64,000 nucleotides of DNA from Paenibacillus polygoni (GTDB lineage Bacteria; Bacillota; Bacilli; Paenibacillales; Paenibacillaceae): positions 758,001-822,000 of the forward strand of contig NZ_CP127162.1 of the NCBI RefSeq assembly GCF_030263935.1, in the 5' to 3' direction. Positions 1 through 8,413 of the stretch are shown here, one piece after another; within the stretch, counting starts at the first letter, position 1; each line of letters opens with the position of its first letter. The notes under the pieces are model-generated. The model made no database searches. It was not told where the DNA came from and worked only from the letters and a program-made list of their open reading frames with translations. The translations under genes and the position numbers were made by a program.

Positions 1-1769
1 TGCTTCGCTAGTGATTCATATCCACTGCCAAGCGCCGTATATTGTTTTTGGATCTCACCGAGTCCGCTAGAGACTTGTGCTGAGCTCTTTTGTATGGAAG
101 ATAGTCCAGTGCGAATCTCGGAAATCCCCGAAGAAAGTCCGGTTGCTCCGGAAGCACTGTCACTTATACCGCCTCCAAGCTCTTTCACCGCATCTGTCAG
201 CTGCTGATAGCCTGATGTAATCTCTCCCGAACCGGAAACTAGCTGATCTACTTCGGAAAAGTCAGGTGTAGTGAGTCCTGCTTCCATCTGTGAAATTCCA
301 TCTTGGATCTGATCGACCCCGTCCCTAGAAGCTGAGATTCCATCCGTTATAGCTGAGGTCTGGTTATCGGTATACAAATCCGGAATTTCCTCAAACTGCG
401 GCTGCGTTACACTCGATACGCTGTCAACTCCTTCAAGCTGATTAAGGGAGTGGGTAATGGAATCAATTACAGCCAGGGCATCATTGTTATCCAGCCTCTC
501 ATCATTTTGAATGACTACATTCGTAGGCAGCGCCTGACCTTTACTGAAGTTTTCTGCGACAAGGCTGAACCCTTTTGTTGAAGGGTAGGCATTACCGAGT
601 TCTTTCAGCTGATCAAAAGAAAGCGTCTGTTTGCTGAACATGAGCACAGGAACCATGATAATTATAATAAGCGCGGTAGTAATCACCGGATATTTTACTG
701 ATATGGTAGCGAGCTTGGTCCAGAACTTGCTGTCTTTATGGCCGTTATTTTGTTTGGCAGGCCAGAATAGCTTTTCCCCAAGTGTCTTCATAAAGAAGGG
801 GGTCAAGGTATAAATCTGCACAATTAATACAATCGCACCAATGGCAACCACGTTCGCGGATTTGTAAATCCCAAAGTTTGAGAAACTGAGTGCAGCAAAC
901 GCAATAAATACGGTTAATGTACTGTAAAGAATGGTTTTGCCTGCCGTTCGGAACGTAGTGAAAATAGCTTCATCAATCGTTGCACCATGAGCAAGTTCCT
1001 CTTTAAAGCGGTTGAATAAAAGAATGTTGTAGTCGGTACCGATCCCAAACAGAATGAGGACAAGCAGCATCTGCGTTACGCTGGTGATCGGGAAATTCAA
1101 TTTTTCAATAATTTGTGCTGCAATGCCCATGGATACGAGATAGGTAATCCCCACCGTTAGCAGCGAGATAAAGGGTATGAGCAGTGAACGGAACATAATA
1201 ATAAGAACGGCCAGAATGAACACAACGGTCAATAAAGCACTTTTTTCTACACCTGCCGTTGTTGCTTCTAAATAATCGTTCTGTATAAAATCTTCACCGC
1301 TTAGATAATAATCAGTATCTATCTCAGCGAGTTCTTGTTCAAGTTGTTCCTTAATAACGGCAACTTCACGATCTCCTTTATCGAGACTGAAGCTGACCAT
1401 AAGGGTCGTTCCATTCTCGGAGAGAAGAGAGGATTTCGCCTCTGGGGTAGAAAAAGGATCGATCATATCGTGCACACCGAGTTCAGCACTATGATCTCGT
1501 ATGTTCTCTATACCTGCTTCAATCTGAGTCAGATCCGTATCAGACAGTTTATTTTCATTATGAAAAACAATAATATCGCTTGTGCCTTGATCTCCTGTCA
1601 TTTCTTTTAGCAGCTCACTTGCTACTTTGGAAGGACTGTCTTTGGTGAGCGGATCTTGGCCTCTCTCATGCAGAATCGCGTTGACATCTGGCTGAAATAC
1701 AGTGAGTAAGCTTGCGCTAACCAGCCAGATGGCTAGAATAAGCCAGCGCCACTTTAGTATCTTTTGCAT
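1..1769 (-). CDS. MMPL/RND-family exporter (3' end outside window)
   Basis: Reading the minus strand from an ATG at 1769 gives an open frame that runs off the left edge, about 590 residues visible. It begins MQKILKWRWLILAIW, a typical MMPL first membrane segment, followed by a long extracytoplasmic loop and a cluster of membrane helices (about 1250-780) with the MMPL/SSD look. The distal part (about 480-20) has Gly/Ser-rich heptad-like text such as ISDSASGATGLSSGISE, resembling YhgE/Pip-type extracellular segments, as in Bacillus YdgH-like exporters. Proton-driven export of lipids, drugs or peptides is the family role; the substrate is unknown. An AAGGGAG ribosome site precedes the start. A shared operator with the TetR gene upstream suggests repression by that regulator. 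Confidence 0.88.
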   Translation of the reverse strand, partial: MQKILKWRWLILAIWLVSASLLTVFQPDVNAILHERGQDPLTKDSPSKVASELLKEMTGDQGTSDIIVFHNENKLSDTDLTQIEAGIENIRDHSAELGVHDMIDPFSTPEAKSSLLSENGTTLMVSFSLDKGDREVAVIKEQLEQELAEIDTDYYLSGEDFIQNDYLEATTAGVEKSALLTVVFILAVLIIMFRSLLIPFISLLTVGITYLVSMGIAAQIIEKLNFPITSVTQMLLVLILFGIGTDYNILLFNRFKEELAHGATIDEAIFTTFRTAGKTILYSTLTVFIAFAALSFSNFGIYKSANVVAIGAIVLIVQIYTLTPFFMKTLGEKLFWPAKQNNGHKDSKFWTKLATISVKYPVITTALIIIIMVPVLMFSKQTLSFDQLKELGNAYPSTKGFSLVAENFSKGQALPTNVVIQNDERLDNNDALAVIDSITHSLNQLEGVDSVSSVTQPQFEEIPDLYTDNQTSAITDGISASRDGVDQIQDGISQMEAGLTTPDFSEVDQLVSGSGEITSGYQQLTDAVKELGGGISDSASGATGLSSGISEIRTGLSSIQKSSAQVSSGLGEIQKQYTALGSGYESLAK

Positions 1770-1827
1770 TCGAACATTAACTCCCTTGATTATGGAATAG
1801 TGGCATTGCTTGAGGTATAGAACATTA

Positions 1828-1845
1828 GTAAACAGGCGTTCATTA
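1828..1845. promoter_or_regulatory. Putative TetR operator, copy 1 (MMPL promoter)
   Basis: An 18-bp element, GTAAACAGGCGTTCATTA on the plus strand, matches 17 of 18 bases of the reverse complement of the element at 2897-2914 beside the TetR start. It is a loose inverted repeat (GTTTA / TGAAC). It overlaps a minus-strand TATAAT (1842-1847) that can serve as the -10 of the MMPL gene, a good position for repression. The TetR assignment is inference from the shared site. Confidence 0.6.
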
Positions 1846-2013
1846 TAATGCTAAAAAAAGAGATGTGCTTTCTATTAAAGATTAAATCATTTGAGACGCA
1901 CCAATAGATTAGGATTTCTCCCCATCCTTCATTCACTCTGAAGAGGTGAATCCAAAAGATTGGAATAGAGCCCAATTATCCGCTCGGCAGAGGTGGACCT
2001 ATTGGCTTGGAGA

Positions 2014-2065
2014 TACCCCTAAACAATGATCCACTCAGCTGAGATGAACTATTGTTTAGGAGTAC
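2014..2065. repeat. Single hairpin element related to the 49-bp array
   Basis: The arms CCTAAACAAT and ATTGTTTAGG flank a core containing the palindrome CTCAGCTGAG. Size, centre and outer TAC/GTAC ends resemble the units at 2087-2286, but the arm sequence is different and still self-complementary. It is followed by GTACCGCAGTT, like the GTACCGCAATT after the last unit of the main array. A more degenerate relative may lie around 1905-1975. No coding function was found in 1770-2269. Confidence 0.6.
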
Positions 2066-2086
2066 CGCAGTTGGAGAGAAATTCGG

Positions 2087-2286
2087 GTACTTCTAAACCT
2101 TCACTCACTCGTAGAGAAGAGGCTAAGATTTGGAAGTACTCGCAAACCTTCATTCACTCGTAGAGATGAATCTAAGCTTTGCGAGTACTCGCAATTTTTT
2201 TATCACTAATTAAGATGATTAAAAGAATTGCGATTACTCGCAAACCTTCATTCACTCGTAGAGTTGAATCTAAGCTTTGCGAGTAC
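2087..2286. repeat. Tandem array of four 49-bp hairpin units
   Basis: GTAC (once TTAC) recurs at 2087, 2136, 2185, 2234 and 2283, an exact 49-bp period. Each unit is an imperfect inverted repeat of about 53 bp that shares its end with the next unit through a GAGTACTC palindrome. Arms differ between units (GTACTTC..AAA, GTACTCGCAAA, GTACTCGCAATT) but the opposite arm changes to match. The core CATTCACTCGTAGAGATGAA recurs with small changes. The last unit overlaps the 3' end of the TetR gene and encodes its last residues. The role is unknown; it could be an RNA-level barrier or a palindromic repeat element. Confidence 0.8.
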
Positions 2287-2895
2287 CGCAATTAATTTTC
2301 TCCGCAATCCCCACGGAGAACACCTGCAGCAGCTCATCAACAAGATATTTAATAGTTGCTCCATCCCGGTGATCACGGAGAATTAGGCATACCCCTTCAA
2401 TGATGGTGACGGCTAGCATTTGGATAGTTAATTGATCTTCAGGGACCAAGTCCGTTGTTTCCCGAGTAACCTTAAATACCTTCTCAAGAATCTGAATAAC
2501 AATCGCAATAAGATCCTGTTTTGCCGATGCGTAAGCCGAACCTTCACTTAAGGTTAATAAGATTTTGATCTCTGTACTTGAGTCTTTCAGCAGTTCTACA
2601 ATGGTCTCATCCACCATTTTGATATACTCGAATACCTCGTCACTGTGAATGGTGAAGGTATTCTCTATTTCTTCCTTAATTGCAATGGTGTACGAAATAA
2701 ACTGCTCATGTGCACTGCCCATCAGGGCCTGGAATAAATCATCCTTGTTCTTAAAATAGCGATAAATGTTACCGGTTGTTATTCCCGCTGCAGTCGCAAT
2801 TCGTCTCATCGAGGACTGCGCATACCCATATTGTTCAAATTCAGATAGGGCTGCGCTTAGAATATTATTTCGGATTTCTTCTTTTAAGATTTGCA
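2270..2895 (-). CDS. TetR/AcrR-family transcriptional regulator
   Basis: About 208 residues from the chosen ATG at 2895 (MQILKEEIRNN); an upstream in-frame start at 2971 has no family support. The N-terminal helix-turn-helix is clear: ILSAALSEFEQYGYAQSSMR, then RIATAAGITTGNIYRYFKNK, and DLFQAL. The C-terminal ligand domain is not assignable. It lies upstream of the MMPL exporter on the same strand and divergently from the MATE pump; such regulators usually repress exporters and themselves. The 18-bp element just upstream recurs at the MMPL promoter. Oddity: the last codons (NCGTRKA and stop) lie inside the final 49-bp hairpin repeat, so the repeat appears to have replaced or extended the native C-terminus. 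Confidence 0.93.
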
Positions 2896-2896
2896 T

Positions 2897-2914
2897 TAAT
2901 GAACACCTGTTTAC
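2897..2914. promoter_or_regulatory. Putative TetR operator, copy 2 (tetR start)
   Basis: TAATGAACACCTGTTTAC lies 2-19 bases before the TetR ATG and matches 17 of 18 bases of the inverted element at 1828-1845. The position suggests autoregulation. The 167-bp interval to the MATE start may also carry the MATE promoter, so that gene could share the control. Seen directly: the repeat; inferred: the regulator. Confidence 0.6.
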
Positions 2915-3062
2915 TTTTATTGGAATAACGAAAGTATAGTCGAAAAATGGACTTTCTGCAATCATTACCACAAAAAAAGAAATACTTCACGACCCATACT
3001 CGCATAATCATGCTATACTATTGGGCGATGTTGTAAATACACAATGAAAAAGAGATGATCCT

Positions 3063-4457
3063 TTGAGTAATCTAGTTCCTATGTATAGAGAAAAATCTAA
3101 TACATTCTTGAATAAATATTTTACTGGAAAGACGCTTGATTTCAGGCAGATTATCGCGATTATTATCCCGATATTTGTGGATCAGGCTTTTATTATTTTA
3201 ATGGCGCTGCTAAATACAGCGATGATTGCATCATCGGGCGTTGCTGCAGTAAGTGCCGTGAGTATGGTCGATTCGATCAATATTTTTCTCGTTAACGTAT
3301 TTGTTGCGGTAGCCACAGGGGGAACCGTCATTGTTGCTCAGTATAAAGGGAGCCGCAATGAGGAGATGGTATCGAAATCGGCTACACAGGCCATTACGGC
3401 AATAGCGATTCTTTCCATAGTCATATGCGGGCTGGTCATTACTTTCCATAACCCTATCCTGAATTTATTATTTGGTAAGGCGGAGGCAGAAGTTTTTGAG
3501 AATGCTCGAGTCTTTCTTATAGGCAGCTGTATTTCTTATCCGTTTATTGCGATATTTCAGGCCGTAACCGGTGTTCTACGCGGGGTAGCAGAGACGAAGG
3601 CTTGTCTAGGCTTGTCACTCATCATGAACCTTACGTATCTTGGACTGAATATTTTGCTTATTACTATATTCGATATGGGAATTATGGGTCTCGTTATTTC
3701 CATGATTACAGCACGGGTGCTGGGCATGTGTATCTCGATGTATTATCTGATCAAAATAAACCAGACTCTAAAATACAAGATCAAAGAAGCTCTAAAACTG
3801 GATTTTTCAATTCTCAAAAGGATTATGGCGGTAGGCATTCCATTTGCCGCTGAGCAGATGTTCTTTAACGGCGGGAAACTGCTTACTCAGACGTTTATTG
3901 TTCAGCTCGGGACGTTAGCTATTACCGTAAATGCAATCAGCGGCTCCATATCGCTCTTGTTTCAAATTGGGGGCAGCGCGCTTAGTATCGCCATTGTCAC
4001 CGTAGTTGGGCAGTGTATTGGTAATGGCAATATACCGGACGCAAGGAAATTTATTAAGTCGTTCATGGGCTTGTCGACAGCATTTTTTATTTTGGTTGCT
4101 GCTATAATCCTTCCGCTGTTTCCGTTCATCGTGGGATTATTCTCGCCGCCGGCTGAGATTGTACCTGATATCTTTGCACTTACACTGCTGATTGCAATTG
4201 TTCAGCCGATCTTTTGGTCTATTAGTTTTATCCTTCCTTCTGCACTGCGTGCAGCTGGAGATTCAAACTTTACTTCTTTAACTTCGTTATTGTCAATGTG
4301 GGTTCTCCGTGTATTTTTAGGATACTTCCTAGGAATTACGCTAGGACTTGGAATTATGGGGGTATGGATTGCTATGGTCACGGAGTGGAGCATTCGTGGG
4401 GTGATTTTCTGGATTCGTTTCCGCGGGGACAAATGGTATCGTCGTAAACTGATCTAA
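3063..4457 (+). CDS. MATE-family efflux transporter
   Basis: 464 residues, the usual MATE length, with about 12 hydrophobic segments in two related halves (residues about 28-225 and 245-450). Family-like text includes AVSAVSMVDSINIFLVNVF, GGTVIVAQYKG and AITVNAISGSISLL. MATE pumps use Na+ or H+ gradients to expel cationic drugs or metabolites at the cytoplasmic membrane. The start is TTG at 3063 after a weak GAGATGATC; ATG at 3081 is an alternative. It is divergent from the TetR gene 167 bp away. The substrate cannot be told from sequence. Confidence 0.93.
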   Translation: MSNLVPMYREKSNTFLNKYFTGKTLDFRQIIAIIIPIFVDQAFIILMALLNTAMIASSGVAAVSAVSMVDSINIFLVNVFVAVATGGTVIVAQYKGSRNEEMVSKSATQAITAIAILSIVICGLVITFHNPILNLLFGKAEAEVFENARVFLIGSCISYPFIAIFQAVTGVLRGVAETKACLGLSLIMNLTYLGLNILLITIFDMGIMGLVISMITARVLGMCISMYYLIKINQTLKYKIKEALKLDFSILKRIMAVGIPFAAEQMFFNGGKLLTQTFIVQLGTLAITVNAISGSISLLFQIGGSALSIAIVTVVGQCIGNGNIPDARKFIKSFMGLSTAFFILVAAIILPLFPFIVGLFSPPAEIVPDIFALTLLIAIVQPIFWSISFILPSALRAAGDSNFTSLTSLLSMWVLRVFLGYFLGITLGLGIMGVWIAMVTEWSIRGVIFWIRFRGDKWYRRKLI

Positions 4458-4473
4458 TCTGATATTTTCATTG

Positions 4474-4504
4474 GAGAGGGCTGAATTGTCAGCTCTCTTT
4501 TTTT
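4474..4504 (+). terminator. Rho-independent terminator after MATE gene
   Basis: GAGAGGGCTGA, loop ATTG, TCAGCTCTC, then a run of seven T. The stem has a two-base bulge. Confidence 0.8.
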
Positions 4505-4674
4505 GCATTCAATAACATTTATCACACTCATATTAACAACATCTTAAGTATTTTCCTTATTTTGTACTAAAAATATCATAAAATGTCTAAACTTGAATTA
4601 TTCATTTCGATTCGTGAGTATGATAAATTAAAAAAGGTTTGTACGGACCAATAACTGAGGGAGGCTTTCATATA

Positions 4675-6294
4675 TTGGATTGGCAAGAGATATTGTTTAA
4701 GTTTGTCGGGGGACTCGGCATCTTTCTATTTGGTATCAAATTTATGTCAGACGGACTGCAGAAATCAGCCGGAGACAAAATGCGCGGGATTTTGGAAAAG
4801 TACACCACAAATCCGATATTGGGCGTTCTAGTTGGAATTATCGTTACTTGTTTAATTCAGTCCTCTTCTGGGACGACAGTAATGGCAATTGGACTTGTAA
4901 ACGCTGGACTTATGACACTTAGACAAGCAATTGGGGTTGTACTTGGTGCGAATATCGGTACAACAATGACTGCTTTTATCGTCGGGATCAAAATTGAAGA
5001 GTATGCGCTGCCTATTATTGCAGTAGGTGCCTTCTTTTTATTTTTCCTGAATAAGAAGAAATTTCAATACATTGGCCAAGTCATCTTTGGTTTCGGGATG
5101 TTGTTCCTTGGACTATCTACCATGAGTGGTGGAGTGAAACCGCTTAGGGAATTGCCCGCTTTTACTGATTTTATGATTCAAATGGCAGATCAGCCTGTAC
5201 TTGGACTTCTTGTCGGTACCATCTTTACGATGGTCGTACAGAGTTCAAGTGCAACGATCGGAATTCTGCAGACGATTGCGGATGAAGGGATGATCAGTCT
5301 CAGCGGATCTTTGCCGATCCTGTTTGGTGACAACATCGGGACAACGATTACAGCGGTGCTCGCATCTATTGGTGCGTCGATCGCAGCAAGACGTACGGCG
5401 TTAGTACACGTTATTTTTAACGTTTGCGGAGCCATCATCTTCACGCTTCTGCTGCCTGTCGTACTTTGGGTCGTGCTGTGGATTGGAGAAGGCGTGAATA
5501 TTCGGATGCAGATTGCATATGCCCACGGATTGTTTAACGTGACGAACACCCTTATCTTCCTGCCGCTGATTCCTGTACTCGCATGGATTGTAACCAAAGT
5601 CATTCCAGGCAAGATGGATGAGATTCAGTTTAAACCGATCTATCTCGATGATCGTCTACTTGCCACACCAGCGGTCGCATTAGGACAAGCTCAGCATGAA
5701 ATTGTGCGTATGGGTCAGTATGCAAGAGAATCGTTGCAGGATGCAACGAAGTTCTTCTTTGATCGGGATACGAAGTATGCCGACCTTGCCTTGCAAAAGG
5801 AAGAGCTTATTAATGAGCTCAATCGCAAAATTACGGATTATATCATTCGAATTCACCAGAAGAACGGACTGCCGGCAGGGGAGTCGGAAAAAGCTTCTGG
5901 TTGGTTCCAAACCGTTAGTGATATTGAGCGAATCGGTGACCATGCGGAGAATGTAGTAGAACTTGCGGAGTTCAGTATCAATAACAAGATTTTGTTCTCG
6001 GAAGCGGCTACGAAAGAACTGCAAGAAATGATGGAAGTGGCAGATCAAACGGTAGAGAAGGCGCTCGTTGCTCTGGAAGGACAGGACACCGAGGCAGCTA
6101 AAGCCGTGTTGGAACTGGAAATGAAGTTGGATGACCTTGAAGTTGTGTTCCGCAAAAATCACATCATTCGTCTAAACCAAAATATCTGCTCAAGCAGTGC
6201 AGGAACCATTTATTTGGACTTGCTTACGAACCTTGAACGGATCGGAGATCATTGTAAAAATATTGCTCAGTTCGTGCTTCACGAACAGCACTAA
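4675..6294 (+). CDS. Na+/phosphate cotransporter with PhoU-like domain (NptA/YjbB type)
   Basis: About 539 residues from TTG at 4675, chosen because GAGGGAGG lies 9 bases upstream; an in-frame TTG at 4639 lacks a ribosome site. The N-terminal two thirds hold about 8-9 membrane segments with the duplicated NaPi signature: QSSSGTTVMAIGLVNAG and GANIGTTMTA in the first copy, QSSSATIGILQTIA and GDNIGTTITA in the second. The C-terminal 200 residues are a helical PhoU-like domain with two repeats (VSDIERIGDHAENVVELAE and LTNLERIGDHCKNIAQFVL). Likely sodium-coupled phosphate transport at the membrane. Single-gene unit with its own terminator. Confidence 0.93.
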   Translation: MDWQEILFKFVGGLGIFLFGIKFMSDGLQKSAGDKMRGILEKYTTNPILGVLVGIIVTCLIQSSSGTTVMAIGLVNAGLMTLRQAIGVVLGANIGTTMTAFIVGIKIEEYALPIIAVGAFFLFFLNKKKFQYIGQVIFGFGMLFLGLSTMSGGVKPLRELPAFTDFMIQMADQPVLGLLVGTIFTMVVQSSSATIGILQTIADEGMISLSGSLPILFGDNIGTTITAVLASIGASIAARRTALVHVIFNVCGAIIFTLLLPVVLWVVLWIGEGVNIRMQIAYAHGLFNVTNTLIFLPLIPVLAWIVTKVIPGKMDEIQFKPIYLDDRLLATPAVALGQAQHEIVRMGQYARESLQDATKFFFDRDTKYADLALQKEELINELNRKITDYIIRIHQKNGLPAGESEKASGWFQTVSDIERIGDHAENVVELAEFSINNKILFSEAATKELQEMMEVADQTVEKALVALEGQDTEAAKAVLELEMKLDDLEVVFRKNHIIRLNQNICSSSAGTIYLDLLTNLERIGDHCKNIAQFVLHEQH

Positions 6295-6303
6295 AGAAGA
6301 AGG

Positions 6304-6342
6304 AAACCGTTCTTTCGGCGATAGCTGAAAGGGCGGTTTTTT
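6304..6342 (+). terminator. Terminator after Na/Pi cotransporter
   Basis: AACCGTTCTTTC, a 10-base loop, GAAAGGGCGGTT, then T6. Confidence 0.85.
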
Positions 6343-6401
6343 GTGTCGATCTTTTCTATGCTAGACGACAAATATCAAGTCCTAAAAAGAAGGAGATCTA
6401 T

Positions 6402-6419
6402 ATGATGAAAGAGAAATAG
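6402..6419 (+). other. Five-codon mini-ORF with strong ribosome site before the kinase gene
   Basis: AAGAAGGAGATCTAT precedes ATG ATG AAA GAG AAA TAG (MMKEK). It ends 33 bases before the kinase-like gene, which has its own GGGGG site. It could be a leader peptide or chance; no attenuator hairpins were clearly seen. Confidence 0.3.
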
Positions 6420-6452
6420 CAGCTAATATAGTACATAGGGGGTTATTACATT

Positions 6453-7490
6453 ATGAAGATAGAACGGAATCATATTTCCGACATCTTAGCTTTATATCGT
6501 ATGACGGATCCCATTACAGAACTAACCTATTTTATTGAACGATATTATATCGATCCGAATACTTCTACCCCTTGTGTCAAAGTGATTGTAAAAGCTAATT
6601 TTGAAAATGCTGATTCGGTTGTAGTGAAATGTATTAATGAGGAAGAACATCCTGGTCATATCATTGAACAGCAAAGTGTTTTCTCCGAACATATGCGCAC
6701 GAACGGGATCATTACGCCAAGAAGATATCCAGCAGCTGGAGAAGAACAGGCGTTATGTTTAACTTACTTTATAGAAAATACTCCTCTCATCGTATCAGTG
6801 GAAGAATATATTGGAGAGGAAATTCGAAAAATTGATCTCCGCACCGCTTATAAAATCGGAAGATTAATGGGGGAAATGCACCGAATTGCGGAGAGAGACA
6901 ATCTACATATGGAAGCAAACTCTATCTTTGACGTCATCGGATACAATGAAGCCAGTGGATATAATCGTTTCAAAGAGCTTGGAGAAGCAGGTCATCTACA
7001 GCTGGATAAGTATCAACAAATTACAGAGATGTACGAGCATAGAATGAAGAATTTACATACCGTGTGGTCAGGACTTCCAAGATTTGCAACGCAAGGAGAT
7101 TACTCTATTAACAACTTAACATGGGTCGGAGAAGAGATCGGAATTTTTGATTACAATATTGCTGGTGAAGCGACTTTGGTTGGAGACATGGTAACAGAAG
7201 GATTGCTCACTGCATATGAGATGGATTTAGCAGAAGGGCTGACCAGGGAAGATAAGCTGAGGTTATTTGATTCATTTATTGATGGTTACCGAGACATGAG
7301 GAAACTACATGATGCTGAGCGGAGAGTACTAAATGATCTATATGCGGTGGTGTCCTCCATGTGGTTTACGAGCATTCGTTACCATGAAGATTCATTGGAG
7401 AAACTGTTGGAACGTGCGGAGCTAGATAAAATAAATACTCTTCTCGAAGAGATGAAGCAGATACTCAGCCGAGATTATTTTAGAGTTTAA
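6453..7490 (+). CDS. Aminoglycoside/choline-kinase-like phosphotransferase
   Basis: 345 residues with the protein-kinase-like APH fold order. Around residues 215-225 ATQGDYSINNLTW stands where the HGDxxxxN catalytic loop is expected (His replaced by Gln, Asp kept), and GIFDYNIAGEATLVGDM stands where the metal-binding D is expected. The N-terminal part (VVVKCINEEEHPGH) may carry the nucleotide-lysine. Substrate unknown: possibilities include a sugar, an amino alcohol or an antibiotic. ATG at 6453 follows AGGGGGTTATTACATT. The next gene starts 23 bases downstream with a weak site, so co-transcription is possible. Confidence 0.75.
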   Translation: MKIERNHISDILALYRMTDPITELTYFIERYYIDPNTSTPCVKVIVKANFENADSVVVKCINEEEHPGHIIEQQSVFSEHMRTNGIITPRRYPAAGEEQALCLTYFIENTPLIVSVEEYIGEEIRKIDLRTAYKIGRLMGEMHRIAERDNLHMEANSIFDVIGYNEASGYNRFKELGEAGHLQLDKYQQITEMYEHRMKNLHTVWSGLPRFATQGDYSINNLTWVGEEIGIFDYNIAGEATLVGDMVTEGLLTAYEMDLAEGLTREDKLRLFDSFIDGYRDMRKLHDAERRVLNDLYAVVSSMWFTSIRYHEDSLEKLLERAELDKINTLLEEMKQILSRDYFRV

Positions 7491-7513
7491 TACCAATATA
7501 TTCATGGTTATTC

Positions 7514-8302
7514 ATGTCCTCATTCGGTAAAATGTTGTCTTTAGCAAGATTTACTTCAGGGGGAATTAGAGTATTGGTAATCAAGTGGCTTGTAATTGCA
7601 GTTTGTGTGTACATATTGATTGGTGTCATTTACGCTTATCGATTTATATCTAAAGAACTTCCAGAGTTTTTGGGGAATGAGATGAATGAAGATGACGAGT
7701 ATTTTGCGATAATGAACAAGACTCAGAACGAAACGCATGTTTATATGGAAGAATTAAATCAAATGATCGGAAAAAAGGGGAGTAAGGTTGTTCACTTTCT
7801 AATAGGTACGATTCTCTGGCTTCCATTAGTAATTGATACGGAGATAAATTCGAGAAGAGATGCTGCGAAGTGGATGGAGGATGAGGAGTTCTATAACCAT
7901 GATGAAGAGGAAATAGATCCGAAACGGTTCCCTTGTCCATGTTGTGGTTATCCCACACTTGAAATCCAGAATTATGGATACGAGGTTTGTATGCTGTGCG
8001 GATGGGAAGACGATGGTCAGCGAGATGATCAGGCTGATAAGGTATGGGGTGGAGCTAATCAGGAGTATTCACTTACAACTGCGAGAGGAATTTTCAAGCA
8101 ATATTTCCTTGGTTACTATGATAATAAAGTCTTGAAATCACAAAAAAGAGAAGCAATTATTCATGCTAATAAGAGACTTATGGAGGCCTATGATCAGCTT
8201 GAGAAGCCGGAAGATTGGGCTACTGAAGGGATTCCATTAGGAACCGATAAGAAGTGGGAAGAAGTATTTAAATATGAAGCAGCTCTCTGCACAATCAAGT
8301 AG
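7514..8302 (+). CDS. Membrane-anchored cysteine-rich CPCC domain protein
   Basis: Two hydrophobic segments (about residues 20-45, IKWLVIAVCVYILIGVIYAY, and 90-108) precede an acidic linker and a CPCC domain: FPCPCCGYPTLE (from about residue 139), then YEVCMLCGWEDDGQ and a WGGANQEYSLTTAR segment. This matches the Cys_rich_CPCC family (Pfam PF14206 from memory), whose four cysteines probably bind zinc. CPCC proteins are usually small and soluble, so the membrane part is unusual. No good ribosome site precedes ATG 7514; TTG 7574, after AGGGGGA, is a plausible alternative that starts right at the first membrane segment. Function unknown. Confidence 0.75.
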   Translation: MSSFGKMLSLARFTSGGIRVLVIKWLVIAVCVYILIGVIYAYRFISKELPEFLGNEMNEDDEYFAIMNKTQNETHVYMEELNQMIGKKGSKVVHFLIGTILWLPLVIDTEINSRRDAAKWMEDEEFYNHDEEEIDPKRFPCPCCGYPTLEIQNYGYEVCMLCGWEDDGQRDDQADKVWGGANQEYSLTTARGIFKQYFLGYYDNKVLKSQKREAIIHANKRLMEAYDQLEKPEDWATEGIPLGTDKKWEEVFKYEAALCTIK

Positions 8303-8343
8303 CAAATAGTTAAGATAAACACAAAATAATATAATTCTAATGG

Positions 8344-8413
8344 ATCCCTCAGATGATCGGCTGATTGCGATGTTTACAAACATGCAAACACAGATGATGA
8401 TGAGGGGTTTTTG
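8344..8413 (+). terminator. Possible long-loop terminator in the 8303-8659 gap
   Basis: ATCCCTCAGATGATC pairs imperfectly with GATGATGATGAGGGG, followed by T5. The loop is long (about 35 bases), so this is tentative. The rest of the gap is AT-rich and holds nothing else that can be named. Confidence 0.4.

Noticed and set aside
2087..2286. CRISPR-like regularity of the 49-bp array
   Set aside because: Units are contiguous imperfect hairpins with similar cores; there are no unique spacers of constant length and no cas genes.
5190..5612. 140-codon minus-strand frame inside the Na/Pi transporter
   Set aside because: Shadow frame opposite the conserved NaPi repeats, Thr/Ser-rich, with no start signal.
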